Positions 33,991-43,360 of a stretch of 64,000 bases of DNA are shown piece after piece; the first letter of the stretch is position 1; the number at the start of each line of letters is the position of its first letter. Made by a program: the position numbers and the translations under genes. The stretch is taken from NCBI GenBank assembly GCA_963802575.1, contig CAWDJF010000001.1:335026-399025 (forward strand), read 5' to 3'. The notes below the pieces were generated by a model. It was not told where the DNA came from and searched no databases. It saw only the letters and a list, made by a program, of their open reading frames with translations. This DNA is from DATFTE01 sp963802575. Lineage in GTDB: Bacteria > Acidobacteriota > Terriglobia > Terriglobales > Acidobacteriaceae.

Positions 33991-34354
33991 GTACAGCTTC
34001 TCTGACAAAGCCGGTGGCAATTTTTTCGAGCAGGTGATCAATGTCGCTGCCGGTGTCGAGATTCGAATCGACGTAAGGATGCCGTCCGCCGTCGGTGTGC
34101 ATGACCAGCACCTTGGTCCCCTGGTGTGACTTCTTCACCATGTAGGGCAGGTGGTGGCGATCGTCGCGGGTCATCGTTCCGCCCAGGATTACGAGATCGT
34201 ACGAGCCGCTCTTGAGCGCATCCATAGTGCCCTTGCGGCCCACGGCGGTCTTCACGTTGTGGCCAGCCTTTTGGATCGAGGCCGCCTGCACGTCCATGCC
34301 ATCGGCTTCGCCTTCACAATAAAGAATCGTCAGTTTTGATGCGGATTTCGCCAT
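33980..34354 (-). CDS. Receiver-like (CheY-fold) protein lacking the phospho-acceptor Asp
   Basis: A 124-residue protein from ATG 34354. The alternation of strands and helices (LTILYCEGEAD, AGHNVKTAVG, YDLVILGG, KVLVMHTDGG) fits a response-regulator receiver fold. The residue expected to be the phosphorylated Asp after DLVIL is Gly. The final ~40 residues (VDSNLDTGSDIDHLLEKI) resemble alpha5. It may be a pseudo-receiver or just a Rossmann-like unknown. It stands alone. Confidence 0.6.
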   Translation of the reverse strand: MAKSASKLTILYCEGEADGMDVQAASIQKAGHNVKTAVGRKGTMDALKSGSYDLVILGGTMTRDDRHHLPYMVKKSHQGTKVLVMHTDGGRHPYVDSNLDTGSDIDHLLEKIATGFVREAVPST

Positions 34355-34504
34355 GATGGAACAGTCCTTTCCTCTGCCTGTTCTGTTCATCACGTTAGCA
34401 ACCCGTTAACCCTCGGGAAACATCACCAAAGACCATCACCAAAGGGCATGGGAATGTGGAGCAGTCTGCGCTAGCGAAGTCGAAGGATTCGGGAATCAAA
34501 CTAT

Positions 34505-34584
34505 AACCGCCGAGGACGCTGAGGACGCAGAGGTTCTTGAAATGAAAAACCCAATGCGTCCTCTGCGTCCACGGCGGTTTTCAT
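34505..34584. repeat. CCGCCGAGGACGCTGAGGAC-type inverted repeat
   Basis: The left arm (CCGCCGAGGACGCTGAGGAC) and the right arm (CCTCTGCGTCCACGGCGG) form a stem. A GGGACGCAGCAGAGCTGCGT hairpin follows at about 34606-34626. It fills the gap between the divergent genes at 34354 and 34705. Confidence 0.7.
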
Positions 34585-34704
34585 TTTCGTGGTGCGGCTC
34601 AGGCGGGGACGCAGCAGAGCTGCGTCTCTACACAGAGTTCCCGTTCGCTGATCACTGCATTTGGTGAAAATCACGTGTTATCTTCGCCATTGCAGGAGTT
34701 GCGT

Positions 34705-35805
34705 ATGGAAGTTGCGAGTGGCCACGCTCGGCGTTGGGTTTTGATCGCGCTGATAGCGACGCTCCCGAGCGCACTCGCGCAGAAATTCATCGCTCCCGAA
34801 AGCATTCCAGTCCACTTCACAGCCGACGCCAAGTTCGCGGCGCAAATCCGTTCGCAGATTTTGCCAGACACGTTGCCTGCCATCGGTCGTTACGCAATCG
34901 GCAAGCAGGTGATGGAGCGGCTGCTGCACCAACTTCCCAATGGCACCGCGAGGTTCCCGTGGGACCTGCGCATCGCGCCGAAGATCGGGAACGTATTCTC
35001 ATCCCCGGACGGGACCATCCTGGTCGACGAGGATCTGGCTCAACAGATGGGATCGCGCGCCGGGCTTTGGGCGGCTGCGCTGTCACACGAAATCGCTCAT
35101 GTCATTCACCGTGACTGGGCGCGGCGCTATCTTTTTGAGAAGTCGCTGCAGGAGGGCGGAGCGTCGCAAGTCTCGCTGGGCGATGGCGGCACACTTTCCG
35201 GCTCCTGGCTGGATGCACGCGGATCTTCAATGCAGCTTGCCGCCTTTTCGCAAACTCTGGAATTCGAGGCCGATGCCGAAAGCCTCATGCTGATGGCGCG
35301 TGCCGGATTTCATCCCGACTTCGTACCCGCCCTTCACCACCTGCTTCAGGCTCAGCCCGGACAACTCAGCGGAAAGACTATCGACATCTCGCACCCTGGC
35401 TGGGATGACCGCGATGAACACCTGCAGAAACTCTACGCAGCAGCCAGGAAGGAGTATGACCATCTCTGGCCTGCGCGCTATGAGTCTCCTGGTGGCGAGC
35501 CTCCGATCGTCGTCTATGCCGGTTCACCCAGCGTCAAGCACAACTCCGCCGGCGACTTCGAATTGCTGGTCCCGCTGCACTGCCAGAATCTGAGCGGAGC
35601 GGTCGAAGTCATTCTGCGTGTGACTGCGGATGAAGCCGCGCCGGAGATGCGCCAGTTCACCGGGTGTACGTCGAACCGAACTCTGGTCGTCTTCACATTG
35701 CCGGCTGAAGAACGGGCGCGCCAGCGTCCGCACCCACAAAGCGAGATCTCAGTGCTCGACGACAGTGGCGTACTTCTGACCCGCGCCCTAGCTACGCTTC
35801 ACTAG
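34705..35805 (+). CDS. Secreted M48-family zinc metallopeptidase
   Basis: A 366-residue protein. ATG 34705 has AGGAG six bases upstream and opens a signal peptide (WVLIALIATLPSALA). The zinc motif HEIAH lies near residue 132, with the downstream third-ligand region EFEADAESLMLMARAGF, as in M48 (Ste24/HtpX/BepA) peptidases. The C-terminal ~110 residues (FELLVPLHCQNLSGAVEVIL) form an extra beta-rich domain. It is likely periplasmic protein quality control (inference from family). Confidence 0.88.
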   Translation: MEVASGHARRWVLIALIATLPSALAQKFIAPESIPVHFTADAKFAAQIRSQILPDTLPAIGRYAIGKQVMERLLHQLPNGTARFPWDLRIAPKIGNVFSSPDGTILVDEDLAQQMGSRAGLWAAALSHEIAHVIHRDWARRYLFEKSLQEGGASQVSLGDGGTLSGSWLDARGSSMQLAAFSQTLEFEADAESLMLMARAGFHPDFVPALHHLLQAQPGQLSGKTIDISHPGWDDRDEHLQKLYAAARKEYDHLWPARYESPGGEPPIVVYAGSPSVKHNSAGDFELLVPLHCQNLSGAVEVILRVTADEAAPEMRQFTGCTSNRTLVVFTLPAEERARQRPHPQSEISVLDDSGVLLTRALATLH

Positions 35806-36419
35806 GAGGCCAACCGTTCTGTCAGGCGGCGTTTCACTTCCGGCCACTCCGCCGTGATGATGGAATAGCGCGCTGAATCGCGCGGAATGAAATCCGACGC
35901 CATGCGATGCGCGCGCAGGATGCCTTCCAACTTCCCTCCAATGCGCTCGATAGCCGCTCGCGACCGCGCGTTCCTGACATCGGTGTGCAGGGAGACTCGC
36001 AGCACTTGCCAGGTTTCGAAGGCGTGCTGCAACATCAGAAGCTTCGACTCGGTGTTGGCGGCCGTGCGCAGCGCCGAGGGCGAGAGCCAGGTGTATCCGA
36101 TCTCGCAGCCTTCCATCACACGGCGTCCGCATTCGGCATGTCCCGCGGGCCAATCCCAGCGTTCGATGTTGAAAAACCGCGTCGAGCCAATGACGATGCC
36201 ATCGTTGATTTGCACGATCGCGAATGGCACGGCTGTGCCAGCTTCGCGCCAGGCGATCGCAGTATTCACGTAAGTCGCAGCGTCCGCGTGGTTCTGCGGC
36301 ACCGGGCTCCATTGATAAAGCGACGGATCTCCCGCTGAGGCAGCGACTAAACCATCAATATGCCGGGGATCAAGGGGTTCGAGACGCACGTGCGGGCCGG
36401 TTAAGGTTTCGGTTTTCAC
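35802..36419 (-). CDS. GNAT-family N-acetyltransferase (RimJ/RimL-like)
   Basis: A 205-residue protein. The N-terminal LTGPHVRLEPLDPRH, the central IGSTRFFNIE and EIGYTWLSPSALRT strands, and the acetyl-CoA loop region around VSLHTDVRNARSRAAIERIG are typical of the RimJ/RimL group (Acetyltransf_3). The substrate is unknown. The stop overlaps that of the convergent M48 gene by four bases. Confidence 0.85.
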   Translation of the reverse strand: MKTETLTGPHVRLEPLDPRHIDGLVAASAGDPSLYQWSPVPQNHADAATYVNTAIAWREAGTAVPFAIVQINDGIVIGSTRFFNIERWDWPAGHAECGRRVMEGCEIGYTWLSPSALRTAANTESKLLMLQHAFETWQVLRVSLHTDVRNARSRAAIERIGGKLEGILRAHRMASDFIPRDSARYSIITAEWPEVKRRLTERLAS

Positions 36420-36429
36420 GCTCCTAGTA

Positions 36430-36526
36430 TAGGGAAAGCGGCTTCGGGCATCAGGCGTCAGGCTTTTGACTTTTAGCCTTGGGTTTTGGTTTTACTCGGT
36501 ACTGGGTACTCGGTACTGGGTGCTGC
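36430..36526. repeat. GGGTACTCGGTACTGGGT-type repeat block
   Basis: GGCATCAGGCGTCAGGCTTT units are followed by GGTACTGGGTACTCGGTACT units. Same families as 33890-33988. It separates the acetyltransferase gene from the 3' end of the kinase gene. Confidence 0.65.
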
Positions 36527-39466
36527 TCACTGCAGTTTCGAATACTCCGCCTTGGCTTCTTTCAAGAGCGGGATTTCGGGATCGGCATCCTTCCAGAGCG
36601 CGAAGAAATCCTGATACGCCGCTTTCGCTTTTGACGTGTCACCGGTCATGACATAAGCCCGGCCCAGACCGAGTTTCGCCAGCGAATGTTCGGGGACGAG
36701 CGGGGCAATGCCGCGATGATCCACCAGTTTCTGAAATTCGGCAGCCGCTTCCGCGCCGCGCTTTGCCTGCAGATACGCCAGACCACGCATGTAGGGCGGA
36801 CCGAATCCCTGAGCGATCCCCAACTCATAGGGAGTTGCTGTCCGGAGCGCAGCGATGGCTTTCTCGGGATCTTTGCGGTTCATTGCGATCTGGGCCCGCA
36901 CGATGGGAATAGTTACCTGCTGCAAGATGGTGTCACTGGGAAACCGGCGGCCAAGATCATCGGCGATGGATTGGGCGCGGCTGACATCTCCTGTCATGGC
37001 CAATGCCAGGGCGACCGGTCCCAGATTGCTGCGACCACTCGACGATGCCAGGCTTGCCTGCGCCATCTCGCGTGCCTGCGGGGCGTTGCCCACTTCCGCC
37101 TGCGACACCGCCCAACCGGCTTTGGTATCGGCCGAAGTCTCTTTGAAACCCAGACGATCAGTCACTTGCACGGAACGCTGGATGAACTCCGCGCCCTTCT
37201 GCATCTCTCCCTGGCCTGCAGCGATATTGCTCTCGTCATTGAGTAGCAGGTATTCGCTGGGCTTGCCCTGCGCCCACTGCAACTGCTGCTGCATGGCGGC
37301 GCTATCGTTATTGAGAAAAGCCAACTGGTAAAGCAGGTCGTGGACGAACAGATTGTCGGCCTTCGCATCCACGGCCCGTTGAATCGTAGACCGCGATTCC
37401 TCAAAGCGGTTCAGCGCCATGTAGCCGACGGCGGCGTGAAAATGTCCAAACGGAGCGTGCGGATCGAGCCGCGCACATTCCTGCGCCAGCGGAATCGACT
37501 TGTCGAAGGCTCCGAAATAGAGGTTATAGATGAGCGCCAGGTTTCCGAACGCGCTCGAGTCATTGGGATACGCTTTGATTGCCGCCTCAAGATTTTCCTT
37601 GTCTTTTTCAATATCCCCGTTGGTTGTATAGAAGTGGTCGGCGACGTAGAAGCGCTCTTTCTCGCTCACTCTTTCCCGCAGATCGAAGGCTTTTTGTGCG
37701 GAGGCCACTGCCTGATCTTCTTCTCCAACATTGAAGTAGATGGCCGAGAGCCGCGCGTAGGCCATGGCGAAGTTGGGATCGAGTTCGACTGCGCGCTTGA
37801 ACAACGGAATAGACTCAGCCTCGCCGCCGCCGTTACGCATCTCGTCGGCCGCCGCATAGGCCTTCAAGGCCTCAAGCGACGACGTCGTCGCCTCGGTCAC
37901 CGGCGTATCAAACTTCTGAATCGAAGCCAGCGACTCGCCCAGCTTGCCTCGTAGACTCGATGCCGCTTTGCCCACCGCGGGGAGCACGGCCTCTTTGGTT
38001 GCCGCTGTGACTTGCTCGCGCGCCAGAGAATCTCCTGTGGCGCAGTTGGTCGCATCGAGCGCAACCACATACTGGCTGCCGAGCGAGGCGATGGAGCCGC
38101 TCAGCATCGCTTTGATGTTCTCGCGCTCGCAAATTTCGCGGGCCACGGTACCGGTCACGCGCTCATCCGCGGGCCGTCCCATGAACTGCAGCGCTTTGCG
38201 GATGGTTTGATCGGGGACAATATTCAAGTAGGGAGACTGCTCGAGCTGCACCGCGAGCGCCTGCTTCAAGGTCCCATCAAACACGGGATCGCCGGTGGTG
38301 TTGACGAAGTCGGCCAGCAGGATGGAATCTTTCGCGGTCAGAGTCTTCGCCGAGCGCGAGCGCCACAGCCAGCCGCCGATTCCGGCGACCAACAAAATTC
38401 CGGCCAGTGCGAAAACCCATGTAGGGACGGACGCTTTCGTCCGTCCAGCGGATTCGTCTGCTGCCGATTCATGTGGCGCGGACGCCCCCGTCCGCGGGCC
38501 CGACATTTGCGCGGCCGCCGCGACCCGGCCGCTGCTGGCCACCTGCGCGGCCGCCGAACCGGAGGATGAAGCCGGCGCCTCTTGTTCCACCACTCTCCGC
38601 CCCGATTCCGTGTCCCGCTTCAGCCGCTGCAACTCGGCCCGCATCTCCGAAGCATGCTGGTAGCGCAGATCGCGATCTTTCTCGAGCGCCCGATTGATAA
38701 TCCGCTCCAGCTCAGGAGGAATATCGGGATGCAGTCGCACCGGCGAAGTCGGCGCCTTCTCCAGGATTGCGTTGAAGATCATGGCGGAAGTGTCGCCGCG
38801 GAACGGCAACGTGCCGGTCGCCATCTCATAGAGCACTGCGCCAAAAGAAAACAAATCGCTGCGCGGGTCCAGATCCTTGCCCTTCGCCTGTTCCGGCGAC
38901 ATGTAAGCCACCGTACCCAAAGTTGTCCCCGGACTGGTCAGGTGCTCATCCATGGTAGCCAGGGAATTTCCGGCTTCGGTTTCGCCGCGAGCCGTCTGCA
39001 CAACTTTCGCAAGTCCAAAATCGAGAATCTTGGCGTGGCCACGCTTGGTGACAAAAATATTTGCTGGCTTGATATCGCGATGCACGATGCCTTCGCTGTG
39101 TGCCGCGTCAAGCGCGTCGGCAATCTCAATGCCCAGCGAGAGTAGTTGCTCGAGTTCCAAGGGACGCCCCGCCATGACGTGCTTCAGCGTGGCTCCTTCG
39201 AGGTACTCCATGGCGATGAACGCCTGGCCAGTCTGGTCGTCGATCTCGTAGATAGTGCAGATGTTGGGATGGTTCAACGCCGACGCCGCTTGCGCCTCGC
39301 GCTGAAAGCGGCTTAAGGCTTGCGGATTCTGGGCGACTTCGTCAGGAAGGAATTTCAAAGCGACGAAGCGATGCAGCTTGAGATCCTCGGCTTTGTAGAC
39401 GACACCCATTCCGCCGCCGCCGAGCTTCTCCAGAATGCGGTAATGCGAAATGGTCTGGCCAATCAT
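36527..39466 (-). CDS. Ser/Thr protein kinase with C-terminal TPR region
   Basis: A 979-residue protein. The kinase domain (about 9-275) has GGGGMGVVY, HRDIKPAN (129-136) and DFGLA (149-153). A low-complexity linker, one membrane helix (about 350-368, WVFALAGILLVAGIGGWLW) and a periplasmic part with an AMIN/TolB-like start (ILLADFVNTTGDPVFDGTL) follow. Then come tetratricopeptide repeats (AVELDPNFAMAYARLSAIY and similar). Linker residues ~322-348 are encoded by a dispersed GGACGGACGCTTTCGTCCGT-type repeat. Confidence 0.93.
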   Translation of the reverse strand: MIGQTISHYRILEKLGGGGMGVVYKAEDLKLHRFVALKFLPDEVAQNPQALSRFQREAQAASALNHPNICTIYEIDDQTGQAFIAMEYLEGATLKHVMAGRPLELEQLLSLGIEIADALDAAHSEGIVHRDIKPANIFVTKRGHAKILDFGLAKVVQTARGETEAGNSLATMDEHLTSPGTTLGTVAYMSPEQAKGKDLDPRSDLFSFGAVLYEMATGTLPFRGDTSAMIFNAILEKAPTSPVRLHPDIPPELERIINRALEKDRDLRYQHASEMRAELQRLKRDTESGRRVVEQEAPASSSGSAAAQVASSGRVAAAAQMSGPRTGASAPHESAADESAGRTKASVPTWVFALAGILLVAGIGGWLWRSRSAKTLTAKDSILLADFVNTTGDPVFDGTLKQALAVQLEQSPYLNIVPDQTIRKALQFMGRPADERVTGTVAREICERENIKAMLSGSIASLGSQYVVALDATNCATGDSLAREQVTAATKEAVLPAVGKAASSLRGKLGESLASIQKFDTPVTEATTSSLEALKAYAAADEMRNGGGEAESIPLFKRAVELDPNFAMAYARLSAIYFNVGEEDQAVASAQKAFDLRERVSEKERFYVADHFYTTNGDIEKDKENLEAAIKAYPNDSSAFGNLALIYNLYFGAFDKSIPLAQECARLDPHAPFGHFHAAVGYMALNRFEESRSTIQRAVDAKADNLFVHDLLYQLAFLNNDSAAMQQQLQWAQGKPSEYLLLNDESNIAAGQGEMQKGAEFIQRSVQVTDRLGFKETSADTKAGWAVSQAEVGNAPQAREMAQASLASSSGRSNLGPVALALAMTGDVSRAQSIADDLGRRFPSDTILQQVTIPIVRAQIAMNRKDPEKAIAALRTATPYELGIAQGFGPPYMRGLAYLQAKRGAEAAAEFQKLVDHRGIAPLVPEHSLAKLGLGRAYVMTGDTSKAKAAYQDFFALWKDADPEIPLLKEAKAEYSKLQ
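38421..38500. repeat. GGACG..CGTCC repeats inside the kinase linker
   Basis: GGGACGGACGCTTTCGTCCG followed by GCGCGGACGCCCCCGTCCGC. The same family appears outside genes at 39528-39582. Translated here as part of the flexible linker before the membrane helix. Confidence 0.75.
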
Positions 39467-39527
39467 CGAAGTGGCGCCCCCACGGTGCCCACATGGTAGG
39501 GATGCGCTCCGAGCAAGTCAAACAGGT

Positions 39528-39582
39528 CATGTGGGGCGGACGCCTTCGTCCGCCTCCGAGGTCGCGAAGCGACGAGGACGGC
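39528..39582. repeat. GCGGACGCCTTCGTCCGC-type repeat upstream of the kinase gene
   Basis: Two hairpins, GGCGGACGCCTTCGTCCGCC and GGTCGCGAAGCGACGAGGAC, lie in the region between the kinase start and the SNase-like gene. The rest of 39583-39833 has no supported ORF. Confidence 0.7.
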
Positions 39583-39833
39583 TGGAAACTCTATCCGAAA
39601 GAACACTCTTTGATTAACCGTTCGGTTAGCCACGCTTTGAAATTTCCAACGCTTCCAACGCAAGTTGCTGATTCCAGCCTCCGAAGCAAATGCGCAGAGT
39701 TTGGCCGCGCGGTTGCATTGTGTTGAGTCGTGATCTTCCTGCCTTCCCCTGGAACGAACGCGCTCCACCAACATCTCTGATCACCCGCTGTTGGTCGGCC
39801 CTGACCGAAAACTCCACCTCCAAGGAGAGTCCC

Positions 39834-40313
39834 ATGAGAAACAAATGGGCCATCGCGGCGTTCGTTGCCTGCGTGGCATTCGTCACCGCCCGTCTCTATC
39901 TCTTCGCCGGAGACTCGCTTTACGGCAAGATCACCGAGGTCAAGAGCGCTGATCTCGTCGTGCTCGACTATGGCCGCGGAAGCTACGTCATTCACCTGAT
40001 GGGCGTGGCGCCCGCCGAAGGACGCATGGCCGCCCAGGCGCGCGACTTCGTCGCCAAGATGGTGCTTGGCAAGAATGCACGCATGCGGTTGGGTAGCTTC
40101 ACCGCCAACGGCGAAGTGAACGCCCGCCTGTTTGCCGACGATCCGAAGACCGGAGTGCGCGATGTCGGCCTCGAGCTCATCCGCTCGGGCCTCGCGCAAA
40201 GGCAGGAAGGCCAGGACTACCAGTTCGAATACAAGTACAACGAACTTGCTACCGCCCAGCGCGAAGCGCAGCGCGCGCAACGCGGCTTATGGTCGACGAA
40301 CCAATTGAATTGA
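39834..40313 (+). CDS. Secreted staphylococcal-nuclease-like (SNase) domain protein
   Basis: A 159-residue protein. ATG 39834 has AAGGAGA upstream and opens a hydrophobic leader (AIAAFVACVAFVTARLYLFA). The rest is an SNase OB-fold (YGKITEVKSADLVVLDYG, LELIRSGLAQRQ, EAQRAQRGLW). The catalytic motif is degenerate: the Arg of the usual RLxxxDxPE stretch reads His and its Asp reads Ala. It may bind rather than cut nucleic acid. The next gene starts 14 bases later. Confidence 0.82.
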   Translation: MRNKWAIAAFVACVAFVTARLYLFAGDSLYGKITEVKSADLVVLDYGRGSYVIHLMGVAPAEGRMAAQARDFVAKMVLGKNARMRLGSFTANGEVNARLFADDPKTGVRDVGLELIRSGLAQRQEGQDYQFEYKYNELATAQREAQRAQRGLWSTNQLN

Positions 40314-40327
40314 GGAAGGAGCCACTT

Positions 40328-42895
40328 ATGACCGAACAAACTCAGCGTATCGCTTTGCAAGTTCTCCTTCTGGCTGTGGCCCTGTTTCTCAACGCGCACT
40401 CAGCCAGCGCGCAGCTCTCAGGCGCAACCGACGACAACATGTCGAAGATGGCAAACTACCAGAACGAATGCGCCATCATCAAGAATCCGACCAACAAGCT
40501 TCAGCTTTTCTCCATGTGCAACAACGCGACCGGAGGACTGTTCGCGGCCCGCAGCACCGACGGTGGAGTGACCTGGACCTATCCCGATCCCAGTAAGACG
40601 ATCGCCAACGGCGTCAACGCCGCTCTCGGGCCGGCAGCCTGCTGCGATCCGACGCTCGCCTGGGATACGTTCAACAATCTATTTCTCACGTATATCGATA
40701 GCGGGGTGAGCAACATCATCACTCTGCTAAGTAACGACGGCGGCCAGACCTTCACCACTCTCGCTACCTTCGGCCCTGCCAGCGTCGACCAGCCCACGGT
40801 CACTTCCGACGCGGGAGAGGTGTGGGTTGTTTGGAACCAGGGCGGATCCATGGTCGCCCGCGGCGCCTCCGTCACCGGCATGGGCGCGGCCAACATCGGA
40901 GCTTTCGGCGCCCTGCAGACTATACCCGGAACTAGCGGTTGTAGTTTCGGCGATATCGCCATCTCTCCCGGCGGCGCCGTGGTCCAAGTGTGCGAGAGTC
41001 CCAGCGGAGGCACAGGACCCGCGAATCTGCTGATCAATACCAAGGCCGACGGAAACGGACCCGGGGCTTTCGCCGCAGCCGTCACCGCAACCGCAACCAA
41101 CGTCGGAGGCTTTGCTCCGATCCCGGCACAGAGCCGCCGCACGGTCGATGCCGAAGCCGGACTCGCCTACGACCGCAACATGGCCAGCCCGCACTTCGGA
41201 CGTCTTTACCTTGTCTACACCGACTCGCCGAGCGTCGGCAGCGCCGACACTAACATCTTCGTACGGACGTCTGACAACGATGGCGGCGCATGGAGCGCTC
41301 CGGTGCAGGTGAACACCGATGGCTCGGGCAAGAGTCAGTTCCTGCCGCGCATCGCCAGCAACCCGTTGTCAGGGAACGTCGCTGTCTGCTGGCACGACGC
41401 GCGCAACTCCGCCACCAACACCACCATGCAGGAGTTCTGTGATATTGCGACTCCCACTGGCGCAACGCCAACTTTCATTGGCAATGCGAAGATCAGCGAT
41501 GGGACTTCCGATGGCAACGGCTCGAATCCGCCGGCTTCTGGCCAGCTTGATATCCAATTTGGCGACTATTCCGGGCTGGCTTACTTCCAGGGACTCGCGC
41601 ATCCCGCATGGGCTGACGATTCCAACAGTACGGGCGACAATCCTGACGGCACGTCGCGCTACGACGCCTATACCGACCGAGTCTATGGAGGCACCGCTGC
41701 TCACGAAGGCGATCCTCACCTCACCACTGTGAACGGCGTGCACTACGACTTTCAGGGAGCTGGGGAATTTACGGTGCTGCGCGACTACGACGGACTTGAG
41801 ATTCAAACCCGCCAGTCGCCTGTAGCCACAACATTCAACCCAGGCGCGGATCCTCACGATGGACTCGCCACCTGCGTCAGCCTGAACACCGCCGTCGCGG
41901 CTCGCATTGGCGATCATCGCGTTACCTACGAACCGAATCTCAGCGGAGTTCCCGATCCGAGCGGGCTGCAGCTGCGGGTCGATGGTGATCTCACCGACGT
42001 TGGACTCGGCGGCTATGATTTTGACAACGGCGCTCGCCTGTTTAAATTCTCCAACGGAGTGCTGTTGGCCGAGTTTCCCGATGGCACCATCTTGTTTGTC
42101 ACGCCGGGATGGTGGTCTTCGCAGGGTAAGTGGTATCTGAACGTGGATGTCTGGAACACTCCCGCAGTCGAAGGCGTGCTTGGCGTGATCCCGGGCAATA
42201 GCTGGTTGCCTAATCTGCCAAATGGTGCATCCGTGGGAACGATGCCTTCGGCGCTTCACCAGCGTTACAACATTCTCTATAAACAGTTCGCCGATGCCTG
42301 GCGTGTGACGAAGAAGTCGACTCTCTTCGATTACGCGCGCGGCACGTCGACCGAAACCTTCACCAACCGCGAGTGGCCGCTGGAGAAGCCGCCGTGCGTG
42401 CTCCCCAACGTGCGCCCGGTCGAGCCGGTGAATCTTGAAGTCGCAAAGGCTGCCTGTCGGGGAATTGATGGCAAGGACCGGCAAGCCGACTGCATCTTCG
42501 ATGTGCAGATCACCGGGAACCGAGGTTTCGCGGAGACCTACCACGAGACGCAAAAGATTCAGGCTGGGGCAACCTCCACAGTCCTCAGCGATGACGATGA
42601 TCCTTCACAGGTTGGCGAATGGGTCACCTTCACCGCCATGGTCGAACCGATCACCGGCAAGGGAGAACCCGCCGGAGCAGTGCAATTCCACCTTGATGGA
42701 GAGAAAGTTGGAGAGCCGGTGAAACTCGACAGGAAAGGCCGTGCGTCCTATGAAACGTCTCACCTCAAGGTGGGCACGCATCATGTGAGTGCGACCTACA
42801 TCCCGAAAGACGATAGCGTCTTCCTGGGCAGCAGCGGCGAAGAAACTCACACCGTCCGCCGCTGCTCGTGCCATGCGGTGGCAGAGGGCAAATAA
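40328..42895 (+). CDS. Large secreted protein: BNR/sialidase-like, vWD-like and Ig-like domains
   Basis: An 855-residue protein. ATG 40328 has AAGGAG upstream, and a signal peptide ends in NAHSASAQ. Residues ~40-440 are a BNR/sialidase-like propeller with Asp-box-type motifs (STDGGVTWTY, SNDGGQTFTT, DNDGGAWSA). A von Willebrand type-D-like domain begins at about 458 (GDPHLTTVNGVHYDFQGAGE). A C-terminal Ig-like domain (about 745-845) contains GAVQFHLDGEKVG and VSATYIPKDD. Several cysteines are present. It is co-transcribed with the SNase-like gene and is likely an extracellular adhesive or binding protein; the function is unknown. Confidence 0.85.
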   Translation: MTEQTQRIALQVLLLAVALFLNAHSASAQLSGATDDNMSKMANYQNECAIIKNPTNKLQLFSMCNNATGGLFAARSTDGGVTWTYPDPSKTIANGVNAALGPAACCDPTLAWDTFNNLFLTYIDSGVSNIITLLSNDGGQTFTTLATFGPASVDQPTVTSDAGEVWVVWNQGGSMVARGASVTGMGAANIGAFGALQTIPGTSGCSFGDIAISPGGAVVQVCESPSGGTGPANLLINTKADGNGPGAFAAAVTATATNVGGFAPIPAQSRRTVDAEAGLAYDRNMASPHFGRLYLVYTDSPSVGSADTNIFVRTSDNDGGAWSAPVQVNTDGSGKSQFLPRIASNPLSGNVAVCWHDARNSATNTTMQEFCDIATPTGATPTFIGNAKISDGTSDGNGSNPPASGQLDIQFGDYSGLAYFQGLAHPAWADDSNSTGDNPDGTSRYDAYTDRVYGGTAAHEGDPHLTTVNGVHYDFQGAGEFTVLRDYDGLEIQTRQSPVATTFNPGADPHDGLATCVSLNTAVAARIGDHRVTYEPNLSGVPDPSGLQLRVDGDLTDVGLGGYDFDNGARLFKFSNGVLLAEFPDGTILFVTPGWWSSQGKWYLNVDVWNTPAVEGVLGVIPGNSWLPNLPNGASVGTMPSALHQRYNILYKQFADAWRVTKKSTLFDYARGTSTETFTNREWPLEKPPCVLPNVRPVEPVNLEVAKAACRGIDGKDRQADCIFDVQITGNRGFAETYHETQKIQAGATSTVLSDDDDPSQVGEWVTFTAMVEPITGKGEPAGAVQFHLDGEKVGEPVKLDRKGRASYETSHLKVGTHHVSATYIPKDDSVFLGSSGEETHTVRRCSCHAVAEGK

Positions 42896-42904
42896 AAGCG
42901 GGCG

Positions 42905-42938
42905 CCCCGTCCTTGTCGCGTTTTTGCGACAGGGCGGG
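42905..42938. terminator. Hairpin repeat after the BNR/vWD gene
   Basis: CCCCGTCCTTGTCGCG - TTTT - GCGACAGGGCGGGG. It is a close copy of the hairpin at 27886-27920 and also lies just after a plus-strand stop codon. Confidence 0.65.
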
Positions 42939-43048
42939 GTTTCCGAAGGCACGCGAGCCAGGAACTGGCTTGGCATTGGATCTGAATTTGAGTACATTTT
43001 CTGCACTCGCCGTGATGGTTTGGGGCCCACGGTAGAACTGGGGCGTTT

Positions 43049-43303
43049 ATGATGTTGCTGGTTGGAATCTTTCGCAAAGCCCTGTCTCACGGTCGACGCA
43101 TTCCGCAATCCACTCTTATTCTCTTCTTCTCGCTTCTCGCCACCGGGCTCAGCCCAGCGTGGATCGAACTGCTGTTCCATGTCAGGCCTGATCCTGGGCA
43201 CGGAGAACTGGAAAGAATTGTCGTTGCCCTAATCGCCGCCTTCGCGCTTCTACGCGCACGCGCGAAGCGCCGCCGTCTTTCGCGGGGCCTGTCGGACCTT
43301 TGA
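43049..43303 (+). CDS. Possible small membrane protein
   Basis: An 84-residue ORF from ATG 43049 with one hydrophobic stretch (STLILFFSLLATGLSPAWIE) and a second (IVVALIAAFALLRARA), then a basic end. No ribosome-binding site stands out and no family is recognised. It lies between two large co-oriented genes. It may be a real small gene or chance. Confidence 0.35.
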   Translation: MMLLVGIFRKALSHGRRIPQSTLILFFSLLATGLSPAWIELLFHVRPDPGHGELERIVVALIAAFALLRARAKRRRLSRGLSDL

Positions 43304-43360
43304 GTTTGACTGATTCGAATGAACCCCAGGTAAGCAAGCAAACCAACGCCGGAGCAGCCC

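Noticed and set aside
41369..42553. 394-codon minus-strand ORF
   Set aside because: Antisense to the BNR/vWD gene, which has a signal peptide and domains.
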